A stretch of 47,888 bases of DNA from NAT127 sp041655035 (GCA_041655035.1 JBAZCN010000010.1:1-47888), one strand, 5' to 3'; positions 24,808 through 34,563 are shown, counted from the stretch's first letter. Notes: a model not told the origin generated them from the letters alone. Translations and numbers: made by a program.

Positions 24808-25470
24808 CTAATGGGATTGCTGCGCCTTTTTTTCCAGGTAGAACTTCATGGCATCATCCCGCTGCTGCAGGATGTCAGCCATGAATTCCAGCTGCTCCAG
24901 TTGCCGGAATGAGCCCAGCAGCTGTGGCCTCTCCGCCAGAAAATTCCAGCCGTACTGGACTTCCGCCACCCGGTTCGCCACCTGGAGCGAAAAATACCCA
25001 TAAAAATCGCCACAGCTGATGGTTTCCCCCATCAGCCAGGGCGCGGCCGCGACAACGGCATCGACCGCGTGCAGGCCCCGCTCCATCACCGCCCTCGCCT
25101 CTTCGATATGCACGGGATGGTTGGCTTGCGCCCAGAACACTCCGGGAAAAAGCCTGCGCGCCGGGGCATCGACATACAGTTCGATAAACTTGATCAGCTG
25201 CCGCGTCCTGGCCCGCCGCAGGGCATCCCGCGGATACAGGGGCGGGTCGGGAAAGCGCTCCTCCAGGTACTCCAGTATCGCCGTGGTCTCCGACAGATAA
25301 TGACCATCGACCTGGATATAGGGGATCTTGCCCATCGGGCTTTTCGCCAGAATGTCGGCGTCGTCCGCGGCACTGAGGTGAACCTCGCGAAAGGAAGCTC
25401 CCTTGTAATACAGTGACGCCAGCACCGTGTTGTAATAATTGCTGACCGGGCTGCCGTAAATCGTGATCAT
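24808..25470 (-). CDS. Glutathione S-transferase family protein
   Basis: 220 residues from ATG 25470, with GAGGAG 6 nt upstream. An N-terminal thioredoxin-fold domain is visible: MITIYGSPVSNYYNTVLASL, KSPMGKIPYIQVDG with the cis-Pro, and LSETTAILEYLEERFP with the glutathione-binding S/E. The helical C-terminal domain follows (FIELYVDAPARRLFPG, ETISCGDFYGYFSLQ). It conjugates or isomerises electrophiles with glutathione. It follows the oxidoreductase gene by 31 bp, so it may process a product of the same pathway. Confidence 0.87.
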   Translation of the reverse strand: MITIYGSPVSNYYNTVLASLYYKGASFREVHLSAADDADILAKSPMGKIPYIQVDGHYLSETTAILEYLEERFPDPPLYPRDALRRARTRQLIKFIELYVDAPARRLFPGVFWAQANHPVHIEEARAVMERGLHAVDAVVAAAPWLMGETISCGDFYGYFSLQVANRVAEVQYGWNFLAERPQLLGSFRQLEQLEFMADILQQRDDAMKFYLEKKAQQSH

Positions 25471-25501
25471 CGCCACTCCTCTTTCATCGCCGCCGCGGCG
25501 A

Positions 25502-28500
25502 TCAGCCATGGCCTGCGGGCTCAAAGATCTCGACCGCCGCAACCCGTCCCGGATCGCCGCCGGCAGCGCCGGAAAACTGCCGCCACAGCCGCTGTTCCAG
25601 AATTTTTGCCTTTTCGAGATGCCGCTCCTTCACATGGCCATAACCGCGGATATGTTCCGGCACGCTGGCGAGTTCCACGGCGTGGTCATAGTTGCCGGCA
25701 TCGAGCCCCTCGAGGATCCTTGCGACCAGTTCTTCGTAATGGCCGATCAGCGCGCGCTCCATCCGGCGCTCGGCGGTATAGCCGAATACATCCAGGGGGC
25801 TACCCCTGAGAAAGCGCAGCTTCGCCAGCACGCCGAAGGCCGGCATCATCCAGGCGCCGTACTCGCTCTTCCGCGGCAGCCCGGTGGTGGCGTCCTTGCG
25901 GGCCACCAATGGCGGCGCCAGGTTGAAGGCCAGCCGATAGTCGCCCTCGAAGGTTGCTTCCAACTGCTCGCGGAAGGCCGGGGAACTGTACAGCCTCGCC
26001 ACCTCGTATTCGTCTTTGTAGGCCAGCAACTTGGCGTAATAGGTGGCCACCGCCCGGGTGAGCGCCTGCCCGCCCCGCGGGAAGCGTTCATCGACAGCTG
26101 CGACCCGCGCCACCAGGCTCTGGTATTTCGCGGCGTAGGCGCGATTCTGGTAATCGCTCAGCAGCGCGATCCAATGGGCGACGATATCCTCCAGCTGCTC
26201 CGGCTGTTGATTCTCGCCATCCACGTGGTGACCTTCGAGCAGCTTTTCGATCCTCGCCGGGTCCTGGGCACACAGCCGCCCCAGGCGAAACGCGTTGATA
26301 TTGAAGGCCACCGCCACGCCGTTGATCTCGATGGCCCGCTCGATGGCAACTGGCGACAAGGGCAGCAGACCGAGCTGGACGGCAAAGCCCACCAGCAGGA
26401 AGTTGGCGGCGATGGTGTCGCCGGTCAGCGCCAGGCCGAGCCCCGCGGCGTCCAGGGAGTGGACATTGCCCTCGCCAACCATGGTCACAAACCGCGACAG
26501 CAGTTTGCGGCTGTCGAACTCCAGGTCGGGGTCGTACTGGAACGCCGCCGTGGGTACCACCTGGGTATTGGCCACCACCCGGGAGCGCTGGCGGCCGACC
26601 GTCAGCAGCGGCTCCGCCGACTGGGCCGCCACCAGATCGAAGGCGAGCACCAGGTCCGCTTCCCCGGCGCCGAGGCGCTGGGCGCCGATCTGCTCGGCGG
26701 TGGCGGCCAGGCGCAGATGGCTGTAGACGGCACCGTTCTTCTGGGACAGGCCGGTCATGTCGAACACCGACGCCTGCTTGTGCTCCAGGTGGGCGGCCAT
26801 GGCGAGCACCGAGCCCACCGTCACCACCCCGGTGCCGCCAATGCCGGAGATCATCACGCCGTAACCGGCGTCGAGGCTCGCCGCCCGGGGTTCCGGCAGC
26901 CCGGCGAACAGGGACTCTTCCGCGGCGGCCTTTTCCGGCTTGCGCAGGGCGCCGCCCCTGACCGTGACGAACGACGGGCAAAAGCCCTTCACGCAGCTGT
27001 AGTCCTTGTTGCAGGTGGACTGGTCGATGGCCCGCTTGCGGCCGAGGGCGGTCTCTTTCGGCACCAGGCTCACGCAGCTGGATTGCACCGAACAGTCGCC
27101 ACAGCCTTCGCACACCGCGCTGTTGATAAACATCCGCTTGGCGGGGTCGGGGAATTTGCCCCGCTTGCGGCGCCGGCGCTTCTCGGCGGCGCAGGTCTGT
27201 TCATAGACCAGCACCGTGACGCCCTCCCTGTCGCGCAGCGCCGTCTCGATGGCGATCAACTCGTCGCGATGATGGATCTTCACCCCCGGTGCGAGATTGC
27301 CGGATTCGCGCAGCAGCTCAGGCCGGTCCGACACCACCACACATTCCCGCGCGCCTTCCGCCAGCACCTGCCGGGTGATGTCTCCCACCGTCAGGTTGCC
27401 CTCCACCGGCTGACCGCCGGTCATCGCCACGGCATCGTTGAACAGTATCTTGTAGGTAATGTTCTTGCCGGAGGCGACCGCGCCGCGGATGGCCAGCAGC
27501 CCGGAATGGTAGTAGGTGCCGTCCCCCATGTTCTGGAAGATATGCTTCATGCCGGTGAAATGGCCGAGGCCGATCCACTGGGCACCCTCGCCGCCCATAT
27601 GGGTGTTGGGCAGCATATGGTCGTGGTGATAGAGCGCCATGGCGTGGCAGCCGATGCCGCCGGCGGAGTAACTGCCCTCGGGTTTTTTCAGGCTGGAATT
27701 GTGGGGGCATCCGGAGCAGAAGAACGGCGAGCGCGACAGCTCCGCCACCGGATTGTTGTCGGAGTAGGATTTTTCGTCGGCGATCACCAGCGCCCGCTGG
27801 CGCAGGTCATCGCTATCGATGCCGACTCGCGCCAGGCGCCGCTGGATCACCAGGGCCAGGGTCGCGGCGTCCAGCTGCACATCGTCGGGCAGCTGAAACG
27901 CGCCCTCTTCGCCGCGCTTGCCGGTGATGCGCGGGGCGTTGGCCCGGCCATACAGCAACTCGGCGGCCTGGGGCTGGACGATGGCCCGCTTCTCCTCCAC
28001 GAACAGCAGTTCCCGCTGGCCCTCGGCAAACCCGGCCAGCCCCTCCGGCTCCAGCGGCCAGACACAGCCCACCTGGTAGACCGAGATGCCGAGCTCGGCC
28101 GCCCGCCCGGGTGTGATGCCCAACTTGCTCAAGGCCTGGAACACATACTGGGTGGCGTGGCCGGCGGTGACGATGCCGAGCTTGCGCGCCGGACTGTCGA
28201 TCCGCACCCGATCGACGCCATTGGCGCGGACAAACTTGTGCACCAGCGGCATCCGGTAGCGGTTGTGGACCACTTCGGAGCGCTGGCGGTCGATATGCGT
28301 GGAACGGAAGTGGACGCCCTCCGGCGGCAACTCGCCCCGGTCGGGATACACGAATCGGTGGCGGTCCAGGTCCACCTCGGCCGTGGCGGTGAGCTCCAGC
28401 GTTTCATTGGTGGTTTTGAAACCCACGTAGACCCCTGCGTAACGAGACAGGGCGAAACCCAACAGGCCGAAATCGAGGCAATCCTGCACCGTGGCCGGCG

Positions 28501-29014
28501 CCAGTACCGGGATGCCGCAGTGGATCAGCGCCAGCTCACTCTGGGCGGCGAGGGTCGAGGATTTTCCGCTGTGATCGTCACCAGCCATCACCAGCACCCC
28601 GCCCCGGGGATGGGAGCCACCGTAGTTGCCGTGTTTCAGGGCATCACAGGAGCGGTCGATGCCGGGAGCCTTGCCGTACCAGATGGCGAACACGCCATCC
28701 ACCAGTGGCTGTTCGACACTGGCCAGCTGCTGGGTGCCCCAGATGGCGGTGGCGGCGATATCCTCGTTGACCCCCGGTTCGAAGACCACCTGGTGTTGCT
28801 CGAGGAGCTTGCCCGCATGCCACAAGGCGTAGTCGTAGCCCCCTACCGGAGAACCGCGATAGCCGGAAATATACCCGGCGGTATTGAGCCCGGCGGCCTT
28901 GTCCAAGGTGTGTTGCAGCAGCGGCACGCGCACCATGGCCTGGGTGCCGGACATCAGCACCGTGGCGTCGAACGCCGTGTATTTATCGTCGAGGGCAACT
29001 TGCCTGAGCTGCAT
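25502..29014 (-). CDS. Fused indolepyruvate:ferredoxin oxidoreductase (three-domain type)
   Basis: 1170 residues from ATG 29014 with GGAG upstream. The N-terminal pyruvate-binding domain is AGYISGYRGSPVGGYDYAL. A TPP domain follows with FCSGCPHNSSLKKPEGSY, GIGCHAMALYHHDHM and GMGDGTY-like text (MGDGTYYHSG). A 4Fe-4S region has CEGCGDCSVQSSC and CNKDYSCVKGFC, and the gamma domain has MISGIGGTGVVTVGSVLAMA. It oxidatively decarboxylates an aryl- or branched 2-oxoacid to the acyl-CoA. Aerobes carry this fused form. The adjacent enoyl-CoA hydratase and GST suggest further breakdown of that acyl-CoA. Confidence 0.92.
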   Translation of the reverse strand: MQLRQVALDDKYTAFDATVLMSGTQAMVRVPLLQHTLDKAAGLNTAGYISGYRGSPVGGYDYALWHAGKLLEQHQVVFEPGVNEDIAATAIWGTQQLASVEQPLVDGVFAIWYGKAPGIDRSCDALKHGNYGGSHPRGGVLVMAGDDHSGKSSTLAAQSELALIHCGIPVLAPATVQDCLDFGLLGFALSRYAGVYVGFKTTNETLELTATAEVDLDRHRFVYPDRGELPPEGVHFRSTHIDRQRSEVVHNRYRMPLVHKFVRANGVDRVRIDSPARKLGIVTAGHATQYVFQALSKLGITPGRAAELGISVYQVGCVWPLEPEGLAGFAEGQRELLFVEEKRAIVQPQAAELLYGRANAPRITGKRGEEGAFQLPDDVQLDAATLALVIQRRLARVGIDSDDLRQRALVIADEKSYSDNNPVAELSRSPFFCSGCPHNSSLKKPEGSYSAGGIGCHAMALYHHDHMLPNTHMGGEGAQWIGLGHFTGMKHIFQNMGDGTYYHSGLLAIRGAVASGKNITYKILFNDAVAMTGGQPVEGNLTVGDITRQVLAEGARECVVVSDRPELLRESGNLAPGVKIHHRDELIAIETALRDREGVTVLVYEQTCAAEKRRRRKRGKFPDPAKRMFINSAVCEGCGDCSVQSSCVSLVPKETALGRKRAIDQSTCNKDYSCVKGFCPSFVTVRGGALRKPEKAAAEESLFAGLPEPRAASLDAGYGVMISGIGGTGVVTVGSVLAMAAHLEHKQASVFDMTGLSQKNGAVYSHLRLAATAEQIGAQRLGAGEADLVLAFDLVAAQSAEPLLTVGRQRSRVVANTQVVPTAAFQYDPDLEFDSRKLLSRFVTMVGEGNVHSLDAAGLGLALTGDTIAANFLLVGFAVQLGLLPLSPVAIERAIEINGVAVAFNINAFRLGRLCAQDPARIEKLLEGHHVDGENQQPEQLEDIVAHWIALLSDYQNRAYAAKYQSLVARVAAVDERFPRGGQALTRAVATYYAKLLAYKDEYEVARLYSSPAFREQLEATFEGDYRLAFNLAPPLVARKDATTGLPRKSEYGAWMMPAFGVLAKLRFLRGSPLDVFGYTAERRMERALIGHYEELVARILEGLDAGNYDHAVELASVPEHIRGYGHVKERHLEKAKILEQRLWRQFSGAAGGDPGRVAAVEIFEPAGHG

Positions 29015-29547
29015 AGGGAACTCCGCACAGTTATATTTCGTTCGGATAGCCACCTTAACCAGCCCCTCATCGCCTGGAAATAGCATGGTGAGACGCCATC
29101 AGGTCAAACGTGACAATTAATCCGGGAAGCGAACCGGACCCGCTGGAATCCCGGAAAATTTCGCCGCGACAGCTATTTTTCATCACCTCCCTCAAAGCCC
29201 TGGGCATACGGAAACTACCCGCCATTTCTCCCATAAAGCTGATCCATCTCGCTTATATTCTCCGGATCGAACGGTCATTTTCCGATTTTCCACCGCCGGT
29301 CTTCCGGCAGCCAACTGGGCAGGGCTGATGCCGAGCCGCAACATCGCCGACGGCCACCGCCAGCCCGCGGTTGCGATCATCCAGGTGCCGCAACTCCAGG
29401 AAGATCCCCAGCGCCTGTTTCCGGTACAGGCTATTAAATAAACGATTCCCGCGGTGCGCTTCGTTCCCTAGCGCACCCTATGGAAGAGCAGAGGGTGCGG
29501 CGACGCGGTAAAGACCTGCTTTTGCGTGGCCTGTCGACAGTTGATAT
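29015..29547. other. Intergenic region holding possible gene debris and a REP-like element
   Basis: 533 bp without a convincing gene. The right third of the region adjoining the oxidoreductase start presumably holds its promoter, but no good -35/-10 pair was found. On the minus strand 29340-29430 encodes a stretch (ALGIFLELRHLDDRNRGLAV) resembling a TPR-type helix pair but it ends in stops and frame changes. A REP-like hairpin is at 29446-29481 and a second small hairpin, CACCCT/AGGGTG, follows it. Confidence 0.5.
29446..29481. repeat. REP-like intergenic repeat, copy 1
   Basis: 36 bp with the perfect stem GGTGCGC/GCGCACC (29453-29459 with 29471-29477) around an 11-nt loop. It matches copies 2 and 3 (32677-32712, 38602-38637) at all but a few positions. 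It lies downstream of the SDR gene, between transcription units. Confidence 0.85.
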
Positions 29548-30306
29548 TCAACTCGACATGGCCAACTGGAAAGCCCGCAGTGACGTGCCCACGCTCCAGC
29601 CGCCGTCCACCAGCAACACCTGTCCGGTGATGTAACTGGCGTCATCACTGGCGAGAAAATGAATGGCCGAGGCGATCTCCGCGGGTTGGCCAATGCGCCC
29701 GAGAGGAGCAAAAACTGCCGCATTCTTTTCCACCATCTCGGGCGCTTCACGCATCGCCATGGGCGTATCGATAATGCCCGGGCATATGCAATTGACGCGG
29801 ATACCAGCTCCGGCATACTCGATGGCGGCGGTCTGGGTGAGCGCAATGATTGCGCCTTTTGTCGCCCCGTATTCACTCCACTGAGGAAATCCCCGCGCCG
29901 CGGTAATCGAGGACAGGTTTATGATCGAGCCGCCGGCGCCCATGTGGGCGGCGGCCTCCCGCATACCCATTTGCGCGCCCATGACATTCACCTCCCAGAA
30001 TCGCCGGGAGCGCTCCCGGTCAGCCTCGGCAAGAGCCTGGCCAGAGGAGATCGCGGCATTGTTGACCAGGATATCGAGATGCCCGTAACGGGCCATGACA
30101 TAGTCGCACAACCGGGCGAGGTCGGCTTCGCAGCTGACATCCACCTGCTGGTAATCACAGGTCCAGCCCGCGGCCTGTACCCGGCAATCGGCCACGTCGG
30201 CGACCACCACGGCAGCCCCCGCCTGCTGCAGGCGTTGGCTGGTGGCGCTGCCGATACCAGAGCCTCCACCGGTGACGATTGCGACTTTTCCATCGAGTTC
30301 GAACAT
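29548..30306 (-). CDS. Short-chain dehydrogenase/reductase
   Basis: 252 residues from ATG 30306 with GAGG upstream. Classical SDR: TGGGSGIG, LVNNAA, NLSSITA and the YGATK active-site pair, ending ITGQVLLVDGGWS. Binds NAD(H) or NADP(H). It is the last gene of the leftward island unit, 54 bp after the MFS carrier gene. An alcohol of the catabolic substrate is the likely reactant; the family does not tell which. Confidence 0.88.
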   Translation of the reverse strand: MFELDGKVAIVTGGGSGIGSATSQRLQQAGAAVVVADVADCRVQAAGWTCDYQQVDVSCEADLARLCDYVMARYGHLDILVNNAAISSGQALAEADRERSRRFWEVNVMGAQMGMREAAAHMGAGGSIINLSSITAARGFPQWSEYGATKGAIIALTQTAAIEYAGAGIRVNCICPGIIDTPMAMREAPEMVEKNAAVFAPLGRIGQPAEIASAIHFLASDDASYITGQVLLVDGGWSVGTSLRAFQLAMSS

Positions 30307-30360
30307 GGCTTTTCCTCGTGTGTTGGCAGGGAACGGGATCGATATCCGCCATCCCGTCAT

Positions 30361-31596
30361 TTATCGGCACAGCGCCGGCTTGCGCAGCCACAGACAGATA
30401 AGGGCGGCACAACCCAGCAACAGGGCGCTGGCCAGCAACGGCGCCTGGTAAGCACCGGAGAAACCGTACAGCACACCGATAAGATAGGGGCTGAAGCCAT
30501 AACCCAGGGCAAAGACACTGTACTGCCAGCCATAGATGGCACCGTAGTGGCCGTGGCCAAAAAAACTGACGGTGAGGTAGGCCAGCAGATCGATCTCCGC
30601 ACCGGCGGCAAGGCCGATCAGAATCGTCGCGAGCACGGCATATTCCAGACCGAACCCCCACAACAACAGTATGCCCACGGCGGCCAAAACCATCACGCCG
30701 ATGGACACCTGGGTACAGGGAATATGATCGAGGGCCACGCCGATCCCAAGGCGGCCGACAACACTGGAAATACCGATGATCGAAGCAATCTTCGCGGCCT
30801 CGACCGCCCCGGCGCCCAAATCGCTGAACAGAGGTATCAGATGCACGATCACCCCGGCGATACCCAGGGCCATGGTCAGCGCCATCAGTGACAACAGCCA
30901 GTAAACCCGAGTCTGCCTCGCCTCGCCGTGGCTTATACCGCGACCACCAGAGCTTGATTCAGTGGCCGTCCTCGCGGGAATGGCTCTGAAACCAAACCAC
31001 ACCACTGGAGCGGCGAGAATGGCGATGACGGCGAGCGCCATATAGGCCTCACGCCAGCCGTAAACCTCGGTGACCACCGCCACCAGTCTCGGCACCCAGA
31101 AACCGGCGATGCCCGCACCGGTCAGGGCTATGCCCAGTGCAATACCCCGGGCCCGCACAAAAAAGGTGGTGATGGGCCGCACCAGGACAATCGGTGTAGA
31201 CCCGACCCCCAGCACCGCGATCACAAAATAGGCCACCCAGAACTGCACGATATCCCCGACAACCACCGCCATCAGGATAACCGCCAGACCATAGCCGAGC
31301 AGGCTCAGGGCGCCCACCAGCGCGGCGCCAAAGCGGTCGCAGAGACGCCCGGCGAGGGTGCCAGTGACGAAGACCGCCATGGTGAGCAAGCTCGCCGCCA
31401 GGGATATATCCCCGCGGGACCAGCCAAACTCGGCCTGAAGGGGTGGAATGAAAGCCCCGAGGCTGTAAAAAAGCGTCGCCGTCATCCCCGCCGTAAGGCC
31501 TATGGCCGAGGCCAGCAACAGGCCGGCACAGCCGCGCAGTTCATCGATATAGGGACGAACCTGAAAGACATGCTCGCTATTCACCCGCGGCACCAT
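30361..31596 (-). CDS. MFS transporter (monocarboxylate/oxalate-antiporter-like)
   Basis: 411 residues with about 12 hydrophobic segments. N-terminal TM1-2 are LLLASAIGLTAGMTATLFYS and FGWSRGDISLAASLLTMAVF, followed by the MFS loop AGRLCDRFGAALVG. The middle has a hydrophilic loop near residue 210 and a second half with LIPLFSDLGAGAVEAAKIAS. The FGWSRG and GIALG motifs resemble the monocarboxylate/oxalate branch. Its ATG overlaps the EthD-protein gene by 20 bp, so translation is coupled. It probably imports or exports an acidic intermediate. Confidence 0.87.
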   Translation of the reverse strand: MVPRVNSEHVFQVRPYIDELRGCAGLLLASAIGLTAGMTATLFYSLGAFIPPLQAEFGWSRGDISLAASLLTMAVFVTGTLAGRLCDRFGAALVGALSLLGYGLAVILMAVVVGDIVQFWVAYFVIAVLGVGSTPIVLVRPITTFFVRARGIALGIALTGAGIAGFWVPRLVAVVTEVYGWREAYMALAVIAILAAPVVWFGFRAIPARTATESSSGGRGISHGEARQTRVYWLLSLMALTMALGIAGVIVHLIPLFSDLGAGAVEAAKIASIIGISSVVGRLGIGVALDHIPCTQVSIGVMVLAAVGILLLWGFGLEYAVLATILIGLAAGAEIDLLAYLTVSFFGHGHYGAIYGWQYSVFALGYGFSPYLIGVLYGFSGAYQAPLLASALLLGCAALICLWLRKPALCR

Positions 31597-32593
31597 ACAG
31601 CACCTCGAGAATCACCGGATTCATCTGATTGCCGGCATCGAGCTTTCGTATCAACTGGTAGGCGGGCAACCCCCTGAGTCCGAGGAGGGTCGGCTTGCCA
31701 TCCCTCACCATCGGGTAGCGAGCGCTGACGAAATGGACATCGACCGTTCTGCTCTGTCCGCCGGGCGCCCTTGCCAGCGCCGACAGCAAGGTTTCGCCAA
31801 GACAAGCGACGGCTGTGGCGCGTTCATCAAATCCCAGCTCCAGGACCGCGTCATACACCACCGCGGGATCATGATTGACATTGGGGGCCTGCCAGGCGTC
31901 CGGTTGATAGTGCAAAAGGAAATGTGACCTGGCCCGCTGGATATCGGGGCACATGGCAGACAACGTATCGAGAGCAGGGCCCAAGGCTTCGCGAAAGGCT
32001 GCCGATTCTTCATTATCCGCTCTGGCGACCAGGAGGATCACCGCACCGCCGACTGCGCCGTTGGTGCCGGACGCTGTGGTGGCGGGAGCGATCAGGGTCG
32101 AGCTGTCGCCGCGCCGCGTGCCGTAAAGATAGGTGGCCGCAAATGCGTTCTGCTCGTCTTCCTTGATCAGTTCGGTGACAGCGCTCGATGCCAGCCCGGC
32201 GATATCCGCCTCGTTGCAGTAGGTGACCTCGGCAAAGCCGTGGAGCTGCTCGCCACTTCTGGCGGGATTGTCCGCGGCAGAGAGGATTTCCTCTTCCAGG
32301 TGGTGTTGGGTGTAGGTCCAGAAGCCCGGGATGCGCGTCGCCAGCATGCCGTGGATATCGCGCCAGTAGGTCCGGAAATCGTCCGTGTCCAGCGCCGGCT
32401 TTTTCTGTATCAGCGCCAGGGTGGCGATTTCACCCAGGGAGCCGGCGGGGCAGGTGCCATCGGCCACGGTGGCGAATGTGTGCGGAGCCAGCACCGATCC
32501 CGCCAGCACCAGGGGCAGAGCTTTTACCGATAATGCTTGCCTCGATAATGCCTTCCCGAATACTGCGCCAAGCCACCGCAAGGAAATATTCAT
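31577..32593 (-). CDS. Secreted EthD-domain protein
   Basis: 338 residues from ATG 32593. A long, basic-to-hydrophobic N-terminus (ALPLVLAGSVLAPHTFA) looks like a signal peptide cut near residue 42. The mature part has the EthD/dimeric alpha-beta barrel signature DDFRTYWRDIHGMLATRIPG and a second repeat with SALARAPGG. EthD proteins are usually cytoplasmic helpers of alkyl-ether and cyclic-compound degradation; a secreted one is unusual. The ribosome site is weak. The gene is coupled to an MFS gene and lies behind REP-like copy 2. Confidence 0.7.
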   Translation of the reverse strand: MNISLRWLGAVFGKALSRQALSVKALPLVLAGSVLAPHTFATVADGTCPAGSLGEIATLALIQKKPALDTDDFRTYWRDIHGMLATRIPGFWTYTQHHLEEEILSAADNPARSGEQLHGFAEVTYCNEADIAGLASSAVTELIKEDEQNAFAATYLYGTRRGDSSTLIAPATTASGTNGAVGGAVILLVARADNEESAAFREALGPALDTLSAMCPDIQRARSHFLLHYQPDAWQAPNVNHDPAVVYDAVLELGFDERATAVACLGETLLSALARAPGGQSRTVDVHFVSARYPMVRDGKPTLLGLRGLPAYQLIRKLDAGNQMNPVILEVLYGAAGE

Positions 32594-32676
32594 GCAAGTA
32601 ATACTCTTGTTATCAGTGTCTGTTGGTGCTTCGGTACGGGTTATCGGTAACCAACCGACCCCTTTCATGACTGCGG

Positions 32677-32712
32677 TTCCCGCGGTGCGCTTCGTTCCTC
32701 AGCACACCCTAT
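32677..32712. repeat. REP-like intergenic repeat, copy 2
   Basis: 36 bp nearly identical to the copies at 29446 and 38602, with one mismatch in the stem (GGTGCGC/GCACACC). It sits in the 157-bp gap between the GlcD-type flavoprotein gene and the EthD-protein gene and may separate their expression. Confidence 0.85.
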
Positions 32713-32750
32713 GCTCTTTCATGCTCATCTTTGAAACACAACCGGCATCG

Positions 32751-34193
32751 TCAGCGCACTCCCTCACCGGTGATATCGAACACCTTGCCGGGATTGAGTA
32801 TGGATTTGGGGTCCAGGGTCGTCTTGAGCCGGCGCATGAGATCGATTTCCGTCGCGGACCGGGAAATCTGCAGGAAATCCTTCTTTTCAAGGCCGATCCC
32901 GTGTTCCGCCGAAACGGAGCCGCCGACGGATTGCAGCGGTTGATAGACACATTCCTCGACAGCCCTTATATCGGCGGAGCGGTCACTGCCCGAACCGATG
33001 GCGATGTGCAGGTTGCCATCCCCCACATGGCCGAGGAAACAGATTTTCGACGACGGCCAGCGGCTGGACACCAGGGTGCGGACTTCCGCCATATATGCTT
33101 CCATGGTGCCGATCGGCAAACTCACGTCGAACGCCTGGAAGGGTTTTATATCGGTAAGGATATGCTCGAGATCCTCGCGGATGGCCCACAGCGACTCCCT
33201 CTCCGCCTCCGACCTGGGCAGCACCGCATCTTCGATCAGGCCCTGTTCCAGCGCGTGGTTCAATATGTTCTCAAAGTGTTGCGCATCCCGTTCCTGGTCA
33301 TAGCCCAGCGATTCCAGCAACACAAAATAGGGGTACGAACCGTCGAGGGGCGGCCGGTGTCTGCCCGCCGCGGTATTGATGGTATAGAAGTCCCGGTCGA
33401 GCACCTCAAACGCGCTGAGCATGCCTCCCAGTGACCGGTCCATGAAACGCAGGAAATCGGCCACCTTGGTAAAATCCGTCAGGGCGACCATGCAGCTATT
33501 ACTGCTCAGCGGCTGCTCGTACAGGCGCAACACCAGTCGGGTCACGATCCCGAGGGTACCCTCGGTGCCCAAGAACAGCTGTTTGATGTCATAACCCGCA
33601 TTGTTCTTGATCATTTTGTTCAGTGAGCTGACAACGGTGCCATCGGCCATCACCGCTTCGACCCCCAGCACCAGCTGGCGCATCATCCCGTAGCGGATCA
33701 CCCGCAGGCCGCCGGCATTGGTGGATGCGTTGCCACCCAGCTGGCAGGATCCGCGCCCGCCCAAATCGAGGGGAAAGACCAGCTGAAACCTCTCGACCGC
33801 CTCCTGCAGGGTCTGCAAAATCACTCCCGCCTGGACCGTGACCGTTCTGTTGACCGGATCGATTTCCTCGATGGCGTGCATCCTTTCGAGCGAGAGGATC
33901 AGGTCGTCGGGCTCGGTTTGCGTACCCCGCACCCACCCCGACATGCCGCCCTGGGTGACAACGGCTTGCCCGTGCTCATTGCACAGCGCCATGACACGGG
34001 ACACTTCCTCCGTGGAGGCCGGCCTGACGATGACTGTGGCGGCGATCCTGTCCATGAAATACCCGGGGTAACGCGCTTGCACGTCATCGCCTTCCAGCAT
34101 CCCGGATGGGCCGACGATTTCCCTGAGCGCTGTGATCAGATCATCTTTACCGACATGGGCCTTCACGGAACGGTCACCTTTGCTTGTGGACAT
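32751..34193 (-). CDS. FAD-binding oxidase of the GlcD / D-2-hydroxyacid dehydrogenase family
   Basis: 480 residues. An N-terminal FAD_binding_4 (PCMH-type) domain is visible: TVIVRPASTEEVSRVMALCN, VTQGGMSGWVRG, QLGGNASTNAGGLRVIRYGM, LFLGTEGTLGIVTRLVLR. The C-terminal FAD-oxidase domain has FLGHVGDGNLHIAIG with metal-binding His, SAEHGIGLEKKDFL and LDPKSILNPGKVFD. It oxidises a 2-hydroxyacid or similar compound. It lies 20 bp after the Rieske ferredoxin gene and so belongs to the P450 unit. Confidence 0.87.
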   Translation of the reverse strand: MSTSKGDRSVKAHVGKDDLITALREIVGPSGMLEGDDVQARYPGYFMDRIAATVIVRPASTEEVSRVMALCNEHGQAVVTQGGMSGWVRGTQTEPDDLILSLERMHAIEEIDPVNRTVTVQAGVILQTLQEAVERFQLVFPLDLGGRGSCQLGGNASTNAGGLRVIRYGMMRQLVLGVEAVMADGTVVSSLNKMIKNNAGYDIKQLFLGTEGTLGIVTRLVLRLYEQPLSSNSCMVALTDFTKVADFLRFMDRSLGGMLSAFEVLDRDFYTINTAAGRHRPPLDGSYPYFVLLESLGYDQERDAQHFENILNHALEQGLIEDAVLPRSEAERESLWAIREDLEHILTDIKPFQAFDVSLPIGTMEAYMAEVRTLVSSRWPSSKICFLGHVGDGNLHIAIGSGSDRSADIRAVEECVYQPLQSVGGSVSAEHGIGLEKKDFLQISRSATEIDLMRRLKTTLDPKSILNPGKVFDITGEGVR

Positions 34194-34213
34194 GCTTGTT
34201 GGATTGCCTGGGC

Positions 34214-34528
34214 TCAGCCTACACGCACGAAGACATCGCCGTCGCGAACCTCGACGGGATAGGTCTTCTGCGCGAGAGAGGGATCAAAAATACACTCACC
34301 GCTGGTGATGCTGTATTCCCAGCCGTGCCACGGACAGGCAATGGTTTTTTCGACGGCGTCGATCTCGCCCCGGCACAGGGGCCCGCCGGCATGACCACAC
34401 TTGCCGTCCATAGCGTAAAACCCACTGTCCAGGCTGATCACCACAATGGTTCCATCATCGTGCTCAACCTTGCGCAGGGTATTTACCTCGAAGTCGTCTA
34501 GGGCAACGACCTTGATCATGTCGCTCAT
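34214..34528 (-). CDS. Rieske [2Fe-2S] ferredoxin
   Basis: 104 residues from ATG 34528 with AGGAG 7 nt upstream. The cluster ligands are CGHAGGPLCRG (C-x-H) and CPWHGWEYSITSG (C-x2-H). This is a small soluble Rieske protein, like those that feed ring-hydroxylating dioxygenases. No dioxygenase or ferredoxin reductase gene is nearby; the next gene upstream is a P450. It may be the electron donor of that P450, which would be unusual, or of an enzyme encoded elsewhere. Confidence 0.92.
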   Translation of the reverse strand: MSDMIKVVALDDFEVNTLRKVEHDDGTIVVISLDSGFYAMDGKCGHAGGPLCRGEIDAVEKTIACPWHGWEYSITSGECIFDPSLAQKTYPVEVRDGDVFVRVG

Positions 34529-34563
34529 ATCGGATACTCCTGTTCTATCCGGCGATTTCCCGA

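Noticed and set aside
25463..29083. Very long open frame on the plus strand opposite the indolepyruvate oxidoreductase gene
   Set aside because: It is a GC-driven shadow: the minus strand has full family motifs (TPP, Fe-S and gamma domains) and the plus-strand text has none.
29110..29380. Small open frames in the gap before the indolepyruvate oxidoreductase gene
   Set aside because: No recognised motif and several frame changes; at most gene debris.
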